From assembly GCA_045804965.1 (NCBI GenBank), contig JBJMMD010000020.1, forward strand, positions 1 to 8,112: a stretch of DNA of 8,112 bases. Reading direction: 5' to 3'. Made by a program: the position numbers and the translations under genes. Shown here one piece after another: positions 1 to 6,700 of this stretch (position 1 is the stretch's first letter; every line of letters starts with the position of its first letter). The stretch is from CAVTUU01 sp045804965. Its GTDB lineage: Bacteria > Chloroflexota > Chloroflexia > Thermomicrobiales > UBA6265. The notes beneath the pieces were generated by a model. The model had not been told where the DNA came from. It made no database searches and saw only the letters and a list, made by a program, of their open reading frames with translations.

Positions 1-355
1 CAATTTGGCATCCGGCAAAGCGGCTGATCGTCCTCCCCACGAGCGGCTGCTTGACCTCCGCCGCGGCGTTAGAGATGCTGTCATCGGTGGGCACACCCCG
101 CGCCGTCCACCACAGCGTCGCCATCTCGCCGTCGATGGCCAGGTCGTCTATGGCGACCTGAAGCGCGGGAAAGGCGAGACGGTACAAGGCGACGCTTACC
201 TTGATCGCCTCCGGGCCGCGGACCAGATCCGGGATGAGGCCGCCGTGATTGATGTAGTCGGGCGCGAACAGAGAGTCGGCCAGATCAAGCGCGCCCTGGT
301 TCCAGATCTCTTCGACGACCCGTTGCATGGTGTCTTTACGTTCATTCGTAACCAT
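1..355 (-). CDS. SnoaL-like ester cyclase, C-terminus cut by window edge
   Basis: The minus strand is open from an ATG at 355-353 to the window edge, giving 118 visible residues without a stop. A purine-rich GGGGAA lies just upstream of the ATG. The segment EEIWNQGALDLADSLFAPDY, followed by INH and later RGPEAIK, FPALQVAIDDL and an ATLWWTARG strand, is the pattern of the SnoaL-like/ester cyclase fold: an alpha+beta barrel of about 130-150 residues. So only the last few tens of residues are probably missing. Members range from polyketide cyclases to many stand-alone proteins of unknown substrate, so no specific reaction can be assigned. It is transcribed away from the response regulator gene at 509. 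An internal Met10 is a less likely start because it lacks a better ribosome-binding site. Confidence 0.85.
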   Translation of the reverse strand, partial: MVTNERKDTMQRVVEEIWNQGALDLADSLFAPDYINHGGLIPDLVRGPEAIKVSVALYRLAFPALQVAIDDLAIDGEMATLWWTARGVPTDDSISNAAAEVKQPLVGRTISRFAGCQI

Positions 356-441
356 AGGTTCCCCGCAATTCGCGTGCGCCACACGCCGTGGAACGCTGGT
401 AGCGTCCTCGCACCGCCAGTCTGGCAGCGCAACGATGCGGT

Positions 442-459
442 GTCATGAAGTTTTGTCAC
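442..459 (+). promoter_or_regulatory. Candidate regulator site, GTCATGA-N5-TGTCAC (copy 1)
   Basis: The 18-base pattern GTCATGA-N5-TGTCAC contains two GTCA half-sites in direct orientation with a 13-base period. It recurs with the same spacing at 1411-1428, on the other side of the response regulator gene. It lies about 50 bases before that gene's start and overlaps a weak TTGTCA -35-like element (453-458) with TCTTAA 16 bases further on. Direct repeats are typical of OmpR/PhoB-family operators, though usually with a 10-11 base period. Autoregulation is an inference. Confidence 0.35.
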
Positions 460-508
460 GCGCTCATCGCTTTCTCTTAAGGGACACCGAGACCGCAGGG
501 CATGGATC

Positions 509-1312
509 ATGCAAGGAGATCATCCGCTGCGTCCGCTCGTCGCTGATTGGAGTCGTGCCAGGATGGACGCCGATGTTCGCGCGATCCGCGGCCCCGCCCT
601 CGTGCTCATTGTGGCCGACCAGCCCGTGCTCGCTGAGGTCGTCCGATTGGCGCTCAACCATGGCCGTTTCACGGCGCAGATCGCGCGCACGGCTGAGGAT
701 GCGCTGGCCATGCTCGCGGACTGGCGGCCGCACCTTGCCGTTGTTGATGCCGATGTGGGCGACGGAATGCTCCTGGACCGGCTCGGTGACACGACGGCGG
801 TCGAAGACCGCGTCCCGGTGATGGCGCTCACGCGGCGGGGCGACCTGAAGACCAAGTTGGCGGCGTTCGAGCGCGGCGTCGACGATATCATCACGGTGCC
901 CTTTTCCCCCGAGGAGTTGGTCGCCCGCGTCCTGGCGATCATGCGCCGCACTTATCACACCGCCGTTCCCTTCACCCCCGCTCTGCAACTTGGCGAGCTT
1001 GAGATCGACATCCTAAGTCGGAGCGTCCGGGTCGGCGGCCATGAGCTGCACCTCACCTCGCTGGAGCAGAGCCTGCTCTATCTCCTGGCCGCCAACGCCG
1101 GACGCCTGCTGACGCGCGACGAGATCCTCGATCACCTCTGGGGCGTTGACTACGCCGCCGAGAGCAATGTGGTCGACCGCCATATCCGTAATTTGCGGGC
1201 GAAACTGCAGAACGATTGGCGTCGGCCCCGCTACATCGCCACGATCCCAGGCAAAGGCTACCGGTTCGCGCCCACCGATTCGGACGACCCGTCGTCCGCC
1301 CTGCACGCCTGA
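509..1312 (+). CDS. OmpR/PhoB-family response regulator with atypical receiver domain
   Basis: This 267-residue protein is a DNA-binding regulator: a receiver domain (about residues 30-145) followed by an OmpR/PhoB-type winged helix (about 157-255). The output half is canonical: LTSLEQSLLYLLAANAGRLL, RDEILDHLWG, VDRHIRNLRAKL and a final IPGKGYRF wing. The receiver retains the likely phospho-acceptor Asp80 (LAVVDADVGDG) and Thr108 (ALTRRGD). However, the usual acidic pair is Ala36-Asp37 and the nearly invariant lysine before PFSPEEL is Val130, so phosphorylation-dependent switching may be weak or absent. No sensor kinase gene is visible next to it. The ATG at 509 has a GCAGGG about 9 bases upstream; a later ATG at 563 (Met19) would remove the extra N-terminal stretch and cannot be excluded. 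Target genes are unknown; the shared motif flanking the gene hints at self-regulation. Confidence 0.93.
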   Translation: MQGDHPLRPLVADWSRARMDADVRAIRGPALVLIVADQPVLAEVVRLALNHGRFTAQIARTAEDALAMLADWRPHLAVVDADVGDGMLLDRLGDTTAVEDRVPVMALTRRGDLKTKLAAFERGVDDIITVPFSPEELVARVLAIMRRTYHTAVPFTPALQLGELEIDILSRSVRVGGHELHLTSLEQSLLYLLAANAGRLLTRDEILDHLWGVDYAAESNVVDRHIRNLRAKLQNDWRRPRYIATIPGKGYRFAPTDSDDPSSALHA

Positions 1313-1322
1313 ACCGCCCTCC

Positions 1323-1337
1323 TCGGCGTCACGCCGA
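1323..1337 (+). terminator. Small hairpin after the response regulator gene
   Basis: TCGGCG and CGCCGA form a perfect 6-bp stem around a 3-base loop, starting 10 bases after the stop codon. There is no convincing T-tract, so it may be a weak terminator or simply a GC-rich palindrome. Confidence 0.25.
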
Positions 1338-1410
1338 CCGGCGCGGGATGCGCCTGCGTTTGGCCCCGTCGACGGTCGCTGGACACGCCTGCGGACGGGA
1401 TGAGGAAATC

Positions 1411-1428
1411 GTCATGACAAGCTGTCAC
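1411..1428 (+). promoter_or_regulatory. Candidate regulator site, GTCATGA-N5-TGTCAC (copy 2)
   Basis: It matches the site at 442-459 in all 13 fixed positions with the same 5-base gap. It lies in the 268-base gap between the response regulator gene and the 173-residue gene at 1581. The rest of that gap (1313-1580) holds the small hairpin at 1323-1337 and the ribosome-binding site of the next gene; no clear promoter was seen. Binding by the adjacent regulator is an inference. Confidence 0.35.
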
Positions 1429-1580
1429 TGACCCCGTATCGTGCGACTGGGTGCGTTTCCGACCCATCGGATGCGCCGAAAATCCCCAGGAACAGAACTG
1501 ACACCGGCCTCACTCACGATCCGCCGCGTGGCGTCTCATGCTGCCGGCCGCGTCGACGCCTGCAGGAGGGCAATCACTTT

Positions 1581-2102
1581 ATGGACAGCGACCGCAATCC
1601 GATCGTCCCTGCCGACAAGCGATTCGGCTTCAGCGCGGATGCCGCCGCCGCTCTCCTGGTCCTCGACCGCTCGGTTGTGGTTGGCCCTGCAGTCGACGAG
1701 GAATGCAAGGGTCACGAGGTGACCATCGCCACGGAGCCCGACGCGCCCGACCCGGCGCGCTTGCGGGCGCCGGAGGGCCGGCGGGCGGGCGGAACAGCAA
1801 GCACGGACCTGGCACAACCAGCCATTCGCCGGGCGGCCTGCCGGGTCGAGCACCGCGCGGGCGGCGTGCCCGTCGTACTGGCCCAGCGCGTCGAAGCTCC
1901 CCATCACCACGCGACCCTGACCCCGTTTGCGAGCGCCCTCCATCTCGCAGGGCAGGCCGTGGGATGGCTCGCCCTGGTGGAGGAAGACACCGGGCGGACC
2001 GTTGCCCGTGCCTGCCTGGCGCGGCTCCCCACGCGGTATCGCCGGCGCGGCTTTCCGACGAGCGCACCGCCGAGCCCCGACGCCCGCGGCGCGGCAGACT
2101 AG
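1581..2102 (+). CDS. Hypothetical protein, 173 residues
   Basis: I do not recognise this protein. Coding is supported by an AGGAGGG ribosome-binding site ending about 10 bases before the ATG, and by strong G/C bias at third codon positions along the whole frame. The N-terminus (RFGFSADAAAALLVLDRSVV) and the second half (VPVVLAQRVEAPHHHATLTP, then LHLAGQAVGWLALVEEDTGR) look like ordinary folded protein, whereas residues 52-90 are rich in Ala, Arg, Pro and Gly and look like a linker. There is a His108-110 triplet and no convincing membrane segment or signal peptide. It follows the response regulator on the same strand with a 268-base gap containing copy 2 of the shared motif, so it might be a target of that regulator. 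Frames on both strands are open here because of the high GC content, so the assignment is not certain. Confidence 0.6.
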   Translation: MDSDRNPIVPADKRFGFSADAAAALLVLDRSVVVGPAVDEECKGHEVTIATEPDAPDPARLRAPEGRRAGGTASTDLAQPAIRRAACRVEHRAGGVPVVLAQRVEAPHHHATLTPFASALHLAGQAVGWLALVEEDTGRTVARACLARLPTRYRRRGFPTSAPPSPDARGAAD

Positions 2103-2169
2103 GCGCCGTTCATTAGCCGCGAAGGAGCCTACCCAGTGAGCGCCACGACCGCAGCGGTGGAGCGAGGCT

Positions 2170-2303
2170 CACGGCCCCGCGCCGAAGCCCGAGGCCGTCA
2201 ACTCTTCCCATCGACCATGGAGATGAACACTCAATACCGCGTCACCCATATCGCGCGGTGAGAGCTTGGTCGCGGCGTTCGCGATGAAAGCCGACTCTGG
2301 CAC
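2170..2303 (-). CDS. Possible small ORF directly after the acetyltransferase gene
   Basis: A GTG one base after the acetyltransferase stop codon opens a 44-codon frame that ends at 2170. It includes protein-like text such as NAATKLSPRDMGDAVLSVHL followed by HGRWEELTASGF. There is no well-placed ribosome-binding site, so it would depend on re-initiation after the upstream stop; an AGGAAGG lies further upstream. Its last codons run through the hairpin repeat at 2171-2198, which argues against a well-conserved gene. It could be a small gene, a degraded remnant, or a displaced C-terminal extension of the acetyltransferase. Third-position bias is only moderate. I do not recognise a family. Confidence 0.25.
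2171..2198 (-). repeat. Hairpin repeat, copy 1 (28 bp), possible terminator
   Basis: On the minus strand this is an ACGGCC...GGCCGT stem closing on a TTCG tetraloop, with one G-G mismatch and one wobble pair. It differs at one base out of 28 from the copy at 7710-7737. It lies about 107 bases beyond the acetyltransferase stop, where a terminator would be expected, but the T-tract after the stem is poor. Confidence 0.6.
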
Positions 2304-2304
2304 G

Positions 2305-2970
2305 TTAGGCGCAGGTGCAGGCAGTGCCTTCCTGGATAGGCCAGCACGCCGCGTTTGCCGTTGCGGCCCGGTTGGCGGCGATGACGCAGCGCCAACACGG
2401 CGACACCACGCGGCTATCGCGAACAGCCTCAAAGAGCGGCACCCCGAGGAGCGCGGCGCCTGAGCGAGCACGCTCGGACCCGGGTGCCTGGCTCGCGGGC
2501 CCATGATCAGCACCGAACGCGAGATCGCTCACCGGTGCGAAACCCGCCTTCGCGATCCCAGCCGCAGAGGCCAAGTTCTCCGGTGCGTTGATGATCCAGA
2601 ATCGCCGCGCGTCAGCACTTTCTTGCTTGAGGATCGCTTGGAGCAGGCGAGGATACAGACCGCGACCACGCCACGCCGGCAGGGTTCCGAAATCCCATAA
2701 ATAGCGGTCACATGGCGTCAAGGCGAACGCGATGTCCAGTTCGCCGATTGAAGCCGCGAGCGTCGCCACCCACCCGTACGAAACCGGTGTCCCGTCGAGG
2801 CGAGCGACATACGCTCGATGCCCTGCATCAAGACGCGCCTCAATCTCGGACTGTTCGACATCGGCGAGGCCAACCAAGACACTCGCATCGCATTCGGACT
2901 CGGCGCTGAAGTCTCCGAGCAGTGAAATAGTCGGCATGGGATCACCATGCCACCAACTCCAAAGTGCCAT
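2305..2970 (-). CDS. GNAT-family N-acetyltransferase with cysteine-rich tail
   Basis: This 221-residue protein carries a GNAT acyl-CoA-dependent acetyltransferase domain at about residues 30-150. Residues 94-110 (FGTLPAWRGRGLYPRLL) contain the acetyl-CoA pyrophosphate-binding loop, here Arg101-Gly-Arg-Gly104. ENLASAAGIAKAGF (131-144) is the following motif B helix and loop. The substrate is not predictable. The ATG at 2970 has GAGGGA 7 bases upstream; Met12 at 2939 is a weaker alternative start. After the domain there is a tail of about 65 residues with Cys192, Cys195, Cys209, Cys218 and Cys220, including CWRC and a terminal CTC. This is unusual for a GNAT enzyme and could bind metal, or could be a read-through extension. 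The gene is divergent from the multicopper oxidase, with 436 bases between the two starts. Confidence 0.88.
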   Translation of the reverse strand: MALWSWWHGDPMPTISLLGDFSAESECDASVLVGLADVEQSEIEARLDAGHRAYVARLDGTPVSYGWVATLAASIGELDIAFALTPCDRYLWDFGTLPAWRGRGLYPRLLQAILKQESADARRFWIINAPENLASAAGIAKAGFAPVSDLAFGADHGPASQAPGSERARSGAALLGVPLFEAVRDSRVVSPCWRCVIAANRAATANAACWPIQEGTACTCA

Positions 2971-3041
2971 CTAAGTGTCCCTCGTTCGACCGAAATGCGT
3001 TCGTCCGGCTCCGCGAATAACGCGTGCCGGACGATGCTTCA

Positions 3042-3047
3042 ATTGTA
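3042..3047 (-). promoter_or_regulatory. Possible -10 element for the acetyltransferase gene
   Basis: On the minus strand this reads TACAAT, a good -10 hexamer, about 70 bases before the ATG at 2970. No matching -35 hexamer is present at 16-18 bases. It sits next to a small direct repeat (ACTCGAT twice, 3047-3060). No gene was recognised in 2971-3406, the divergent intergenic region that contains this element. Confidence 0.25.
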
Positions 3048-3217
3048 CTCGATACTCGATGACCATAGATCCAGCCATCACTCGCTGATCCGCGTGCTAA
3101 CGGCCCTTGCACACCATGCTCACAAAAAGGGTTGACCCGGATCGTGTGGCGGCAGGGCCATCCGTGAGGCAGCTCGATGGGCGTCCGCGGAAGCCAACAA
3201 TCGACTCCTTGCGATCC

Positions 3218-3226
3218 TGATATAAA
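3218..3226 (+). promoter_or_regulatory. Extended -10 promoter candidate for the multicopper oxidase
   Basis: TGA followed by TATAAA matches an extended -10 (TGnTATAAT) at all but the last base, in an AT-rich patch of an otherwise GC-rich gap. No good -35 is visible, which extended -10 promoters tolerate. The predicted transcript would begin near 3233 and carry a leader of about 170 bases before the oxidase ATG. Within it only short stems can be seen, such as TCGAG/CTCGA near 3258-3273. Confidence 0.4.
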
Positions 3227-3406
3227 ATATGCGCGCAATCGCGTAAGACTACTTCGTCGAGCGTCGACTCGATGTGCCAGTCCCGCCTCACGCTTTCGTC
3301 CAAGCTGCATCCAGATGGATCTTCGGCCATCGGACGACTACGTACGAGCGAGTGGGCCACCTGAGGGCTTGGCATTGTCCCAAAATGAGATAGGGAGGAA
3401 CTGGTC

Positions 3407-5158
3407 ATGACTACCGGCAATACCGCTGAGAGTTTTGGCGACGATATCTTCAGCCGGGATATCACAGGCCTTACCCGTGCAACAGGAACGCAGACCGTCG
3501 ACCTGGCCGACGGCAGTACCTATGATCTCGTTGCGGCGCCAGTGCGCAAACGGATCGGCGATTCTGAGGTGCGCGTGCTGGCCTACAACGGGTCCGTGCC
3601 GGGACCGACGCTCCGAGTGCGTCAAGGCTCCTCGGTGAGCGTGAACTTTACGAACCAGACCGACCTAGAAAACACGATTCATTGGCACGGGTTGCGCCTC
3701 GAGAATCGCTTCGATGGAACGCACGAGACGCAGGCGTCGGTCCCGCCAGGTGGGCACTTCACCTATCGCGTGCGGTTCGTTGACCCCGGCATCTACTGGT
3801 ACCACCCTCACATCCGGGAGGATTACGGCCAGGAGATGGGCCTGTACGGGAACATCGTCGTTGTTCCGGCCGCGCCCGACTACTGGCCGCCGGCGCACCG
3901 CGAGGTGGTGCTGACCCTCGACGACGTCCTGATTGAGGACGGGAATATCGCTCCGTTTCGCCGGGCTGAAACGACGTATGCGGCGATGGGCCGGTTCGGG
4001 AACGTGTTCTTGGTCGGCGGTGAGACGGGTCCGACGCTCGCCGCCCGGGTCGGTGAGGCCGTTCGTTTCTGCCTGACGAATACGGCCAACACGCGGGTCT
4101 TCAACGTCGGCCTGCCCGGAGTGCGGATCAAGCTGGTCGGAGGTGATAGCGGCCGCTACGAGCGAGAGGAATTTGTCGACTCGGTGGTCATCGCGCCGTC
4201 CGAACGCGTCGTCATTGACGTCCTCTTCGACCAGCCGGGACGCCTGACACTCGAGCATCGAACGCCCAAGCGAACGTATGCGCTGGCGGCAATCGAGGTC
4301 AGTCCCGAACGCGTGACTCCAGCGCTATCGGAGCAGTTCGAGCAACTCAGGCACAACCCCGAGTGGGCGGTCGAGCGTGAGCGGCTCGCGCCCTACTTCG
4401 AGGCGCCGCCTGCCAAGACGCTCGCCCTGGTCGCCGAGATGGACATGGGCCAGCCGCAAGGGCCGGTCGTCTATAGCTGTCCGATGCATCCGGACGTCGG
4501 CAGCAATGAGCCCGGAAGTTGTCCAAAGTGCGGCATGAAACTGATGCCGACCGCCGCGCCAGCCAAGTACGTCTGTCCGATGCACCCTGAGGTCGTGAGT
4601 GACGAGTCCGGGAGCTGCCCGAAGTGCGGCATGAAGTTGGTATCGGCAGAAATGGTCGAGCGACCATCAGGGCATGGTCACGAACACGGAGATGTCCAAC
4701 ATGGCGCGGATCATCATCTCCACTCAAGTCACGGCCACGAGATGGAGGAGGCCGGCGGCATCGAGTGGGAAGACGACATGGTCGCTGTCAACCGGATGAC
4801 CACGCCCGCCAATACCCGCTGGCACATCATCGACCGCGCGACTGGTGCCCGCGACCATGCGATTGGCTGGGAGTTTCGGGTCGGCGACCGGGTCAAAATC
4901 CGGCTCATCAACGAGATGGAGTCCGATCACCCGATGCATCACCCGTTCCATTTTCATGGAGCCGGTCGCTTCGTCGTGCTGGCCCGGAACGGCGCGCGCG
5001 AGGAGAACTTCGTCTGGAAAGACACCGTATTGCTGCGGACCGGGCAGACAGTGGACATCCTCCTCGACGTCACGAATCCCGGCGTGTGGATGGCGCACTG
5101 CCACATCGCCGAGCACCACGAGAGCGGCATGATGTTCTCCTTCCGGGTGGTCGAGTAA
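3407..5158 (+). CDS. Multicopper oxidase with tandem heavy-metal-binding modules
   Basis: This 583-residue laccase-like enzyme should oxidise a substrate at a type 1 copper and reduce O2 to water at a trinuclear cluster. All ligand motifs are present: H92-W-H94 and H133-P-H135 in the first cupredoxin domain (about 40-155), H512-PF-H515-F-H517 and H564-C565-H566-IAE-H570 with axial Met575 in the last (about 455-583). The second domain is at about 165-300. Inserted between domains 2 and 3 are two HMBD-type modules, C358PMHP...C372PKCGM and C390PMHP...C404PKCGM, 32 residues apart, then a His-rich stretch (about 423-446). This would suit copper or other metal capture. The ATG has AGGGAGGA 6-7 bases upstream and an in-frame stop lies just before it, so the start is secure. 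No Sec or Tat signal is seen, which is unusual since many bacterial relatives are exported. A CzcO-like flavoprotein gene follows 35 bases downstream, probably in the same operon. Confidence 0.95.
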   Translation: MTTGNTAESFGDDIFSRDITGLTRATGTQTVDLADGSTYDLVAAPVRKRIGDSEVRVLAYNGSVPGPTLRVRQGSSVSVNFTNQTDLENTIHWHGLRLENRFDGTHETQASVPPGGHFTYRVRFVDPGIYWYHPHIREDYGQEMGLYGNIVVVPAAPDYWPPAHREVVLTLDDVLIEDGNIAPFRRAETTYAAMGRFGNVFLVGGETGPTLAARVGEAVRFCLTNTANTRVFNVGLPGVRIKLVGGDSGRYEREEFVDSVVIAPSERVVIDVLFDQPGRLTLEHRTPKRTYALAAIEVSPERVTPALSEQFEQLRHNPEWAVERERLAPYFEAPPAKTLALVAEMDMGQPQGPVVYSCPMHPDVGSNEPGSCPKCGMKLMPTAAPAKYVCPMHPEVVSDESGSCPKCGMKLVSAEMVERPSGHGHEHGDVQHGADHHLHSSHGHEMEEAGGIEWEDDMVAVNRMTTPANTRWHIIDRATGARDHAIGWEFRVGDRVKIRLINEMESDHPMHHPFHFHGAGRFVVLARNGAREENFVWKDTVLLRTGQTVDILLDVTNPGVWMAHCHIAEHHESGMMFSFRVVE

Positions 5159-5193
5159 CGGGCCTTTCAGGCTGTAGCGAACAACGATGCGTA

Positions 5194-6311
5194 ATGGGCG
5201 GGCAGACCTCTGTGGAGAAGGAAGTGGAATCGACACTTGACGTTCTGGTGGTAGGGACCGGGCAAGCGGGCTTGGCGCTCGGTTATCACCTCAAGCAACG
5301 CGGTCTGGAGTTTCTCCTTGTCGATGGGCATGCGCGCATCGGCGACAGCTGGCGCAAGCGCTTCGCGTCGCTCGAGCTCTTCACACCCCGCTCCTACAGC
5401 GCCCTTCCTGGGTTGCCCGTGCCGGGCGACCCCGAAGGCTATCCGACCAAAGACGAGATCGCCGACTATCTCGCCCAATACGCGCGGCATTTCGATCTCC
5501 CGGTCGTCTTGGGCACGCGGATTGACCGGCTTGAGCGGATGGACGGGACGTTCATCGCAACATCCGACGCGGGCCGAGTTTTCACCGCCCGTGCCGTTGT
5601 GCTGGCAACCGGCGCCTTTCAAGAACCAGCTATCCCGCCCATTGCCCAACAGCTTGCGGGCGATGTGGTGCAGTTGACCCCCGAGAACTACCGGATCCCC
5701 AACAAACGCCGTCCGGAACGGTGCTGGTGGTCGGTGATGGCGCCACAGGTCGCCAGATTGCGCGCGAACTGACTGCGACCCACCGGGTGTATCTGTCCAC
5801 CGGTCGTCCACGCCGGGTCAGTCCGAATCGAATCCTCGGCAAGAACATCTTCTGGTGGATGGACAAGCTGGGCTTGATTCGGAAATCTCGGAACACAGCC
5901 GTTGCCCGTTTCCTTATGAAGGCCGACCCGTTTCCCGGCAAGGACTTGGAATTAGACAAGCTACGGAAGAACGATGTCACCGTCGTCGGGCGTCTGGTTG
6001 AAGCAGATGGACGGTCGGTCTCGTTTGTCGATGGACAATCAGCTGAGACCGATGTCGTGATCTGGGCAACTGGGTATCGAGACTTGACGGAGTGGGTAGT
6101 AATTCCCGAGGCGAAGGATGCGCGCGGCGCCTTCGTTGAAGAGCGCGGTATTTCACCGGTTCCAGGCTTGGCATTCATCGGCCGGAGCTGGCAGTGGACG
6201 CGCGGTTCAGCTCTGTTGTTTGGTGTGGGCGCTGATGCCGCGTATGTGGTTCGACACTTGAAAGCGGCGATCGGCAGTCAACAGAAGGTCCCGGTTGGGG
6301 CCTCACGCTGA
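5194..6311 (+). pseudogene. CzcO-like FAD/NAD(P) oxidoreductase, single-base frameshift
   Basis: Two overlapping frames together encode one flavin-dependent oxidoreductase of the CzcO/FMO-like family, about 372 residues. Frame 1 has the FAD-binding VVGTGQAGLALGYHL (Gly21-x-Gly-x-x-Gly26), RIGDSWRKRF and VLATGAFQEP. Frame 2 has the NAD(P)-binding VVGDGATGRQIAREL and the late WATGYRDL motif. The switch falls near 5708-5716: one base is missing, after which frame 1 hits a stop at 5770-5772. Adding one base gives a continuous protein whose junction (YRIPNKRPSGTVLVVG) has the spacing I expect for the family. The rest is undamaged, so this is either recent inactivation or a sequencing error. The ATG at 5194 lacks a strong ribosome-binding site; GTG at 5224 with GGAG 6 bases upstream is a good alternative. 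The 3' end overlaps the convergent TrxR remnant by 9 bases. The substrate is unknown; CzcO is named for its association with metal efflux. Confidence 0.85.
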
Positions 6312-6692
6312 TGCCTGACGAGACCGCAGAGCTACATCGCGCAGGTACTTGTGGGCAGAGCCGACTGCCACCGAGCCTTCGCCGACCGCTCCTGCAGCGT
6401 GCATGACGGAACCGCGCCGCACTTCGCCCACTACGAAGACGCCCGGCACACTGGTCTCGAACGGTAACGGCGGACGCTTCAATGGGCAGTCGTTAAGGTG
6501 AAGATCGCGGTCCGTCAAAACATATCCGTGACGGACGCATTGAACGATGTCGCGAAGCCACTCTGTACGCGGTTCGGCGCCAATGAGCACGAAGACCGCG
6601 GTAGCCGGAGCCTTCTCGCGCTGTCCCGTCACGACGTGCTCGAGCGTCAGTGTCTCGAGGCGATCCTCACCACTACGGGTGATCGGGCGCAT
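6303..6692 (-). pseudogene. C-terminal remnant of a thioredoxin-reductase-like flavoprotein
   Basis: The 129 residues match only the last part of a TrxB-type FAD/NAD(P) disulfide reductase. GEDRLETLTLEHVVTG corresponds to the end of the NADPH domain, FVLIGAEPRTEWL follows, and SVPGVFVVGEVRRGSVMHAA with GAVGEGSVAV is the final FAD-binding segment. A full TrxB has about 310 residues; both the N-terminal FAD Rossmann motif and the redox CxxC are absent here. The usual GDVR is GEVR, so the Asp that normally contacts FAD is replaced by Glu. The first in-frame ATG lies 8 bases after the stop of the YHS gene on the same strand, with no ribosome-binding site of its own that I can see. It looks like a 5'-truncated gene brought next to the YHS gene by a deletion. 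A small translated fragment coupled to the YHS gene is possible, but it could not be a functional reductase alone. Confidence 0.75.
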
Positions 6693-6700
6693 TCGCCCGG

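Noticed and set aside
1538..2116. Alternative frames opposite or overlapping the 173-residue gene (192 codons on +, 145 and 135 codons on -)
   Set aside because: Their products are Arg/Pro/Gly-rich and lack a good ribosome-binding site; GC-rich DNA keeps several frames open. The frame at 1581 has the best start signal and codon bias.
2136..2261. A plus-strand 41-codon frame from a GTG with GAAGGAG upstream
   Set aside because: The start signal is good, but the frame runs through the hairpin repeat, is antisense to another candidate and reads as no known protein; too little to call a gene.
2942..3310. A 122-codon minus-strand frame in the divergent intergenic region
   Set aside because: No ribosome-binding site, no recognisable motif, codon use unlike the real genes, and it overlaps the acetyltransferase start.
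3665..4258. A 197-codon minus-strand frame antisense to the oxidase
   Set aside because: It is a mirror of a strongly supported gene with all copper ligands in the plus frame; no start signal or family match.
4624..5193. An open frame running from inside the oxidase gene into the flavoprotein frame
   Set aside because: The part before 5194 is an Arg-rich shadow of the oxidase in another frame; the flavoprotein similarity begins only after the oxidase stop.
5705..5725. Programmed -1 frameshifting in the flavoprotein gene
   Set aside because: No X-XXY-YYZ slippery heptamer or clear downstream stimulatory structure is seen, and this enzyme family is not known for recoding; a deletion or sequence error is simpler.
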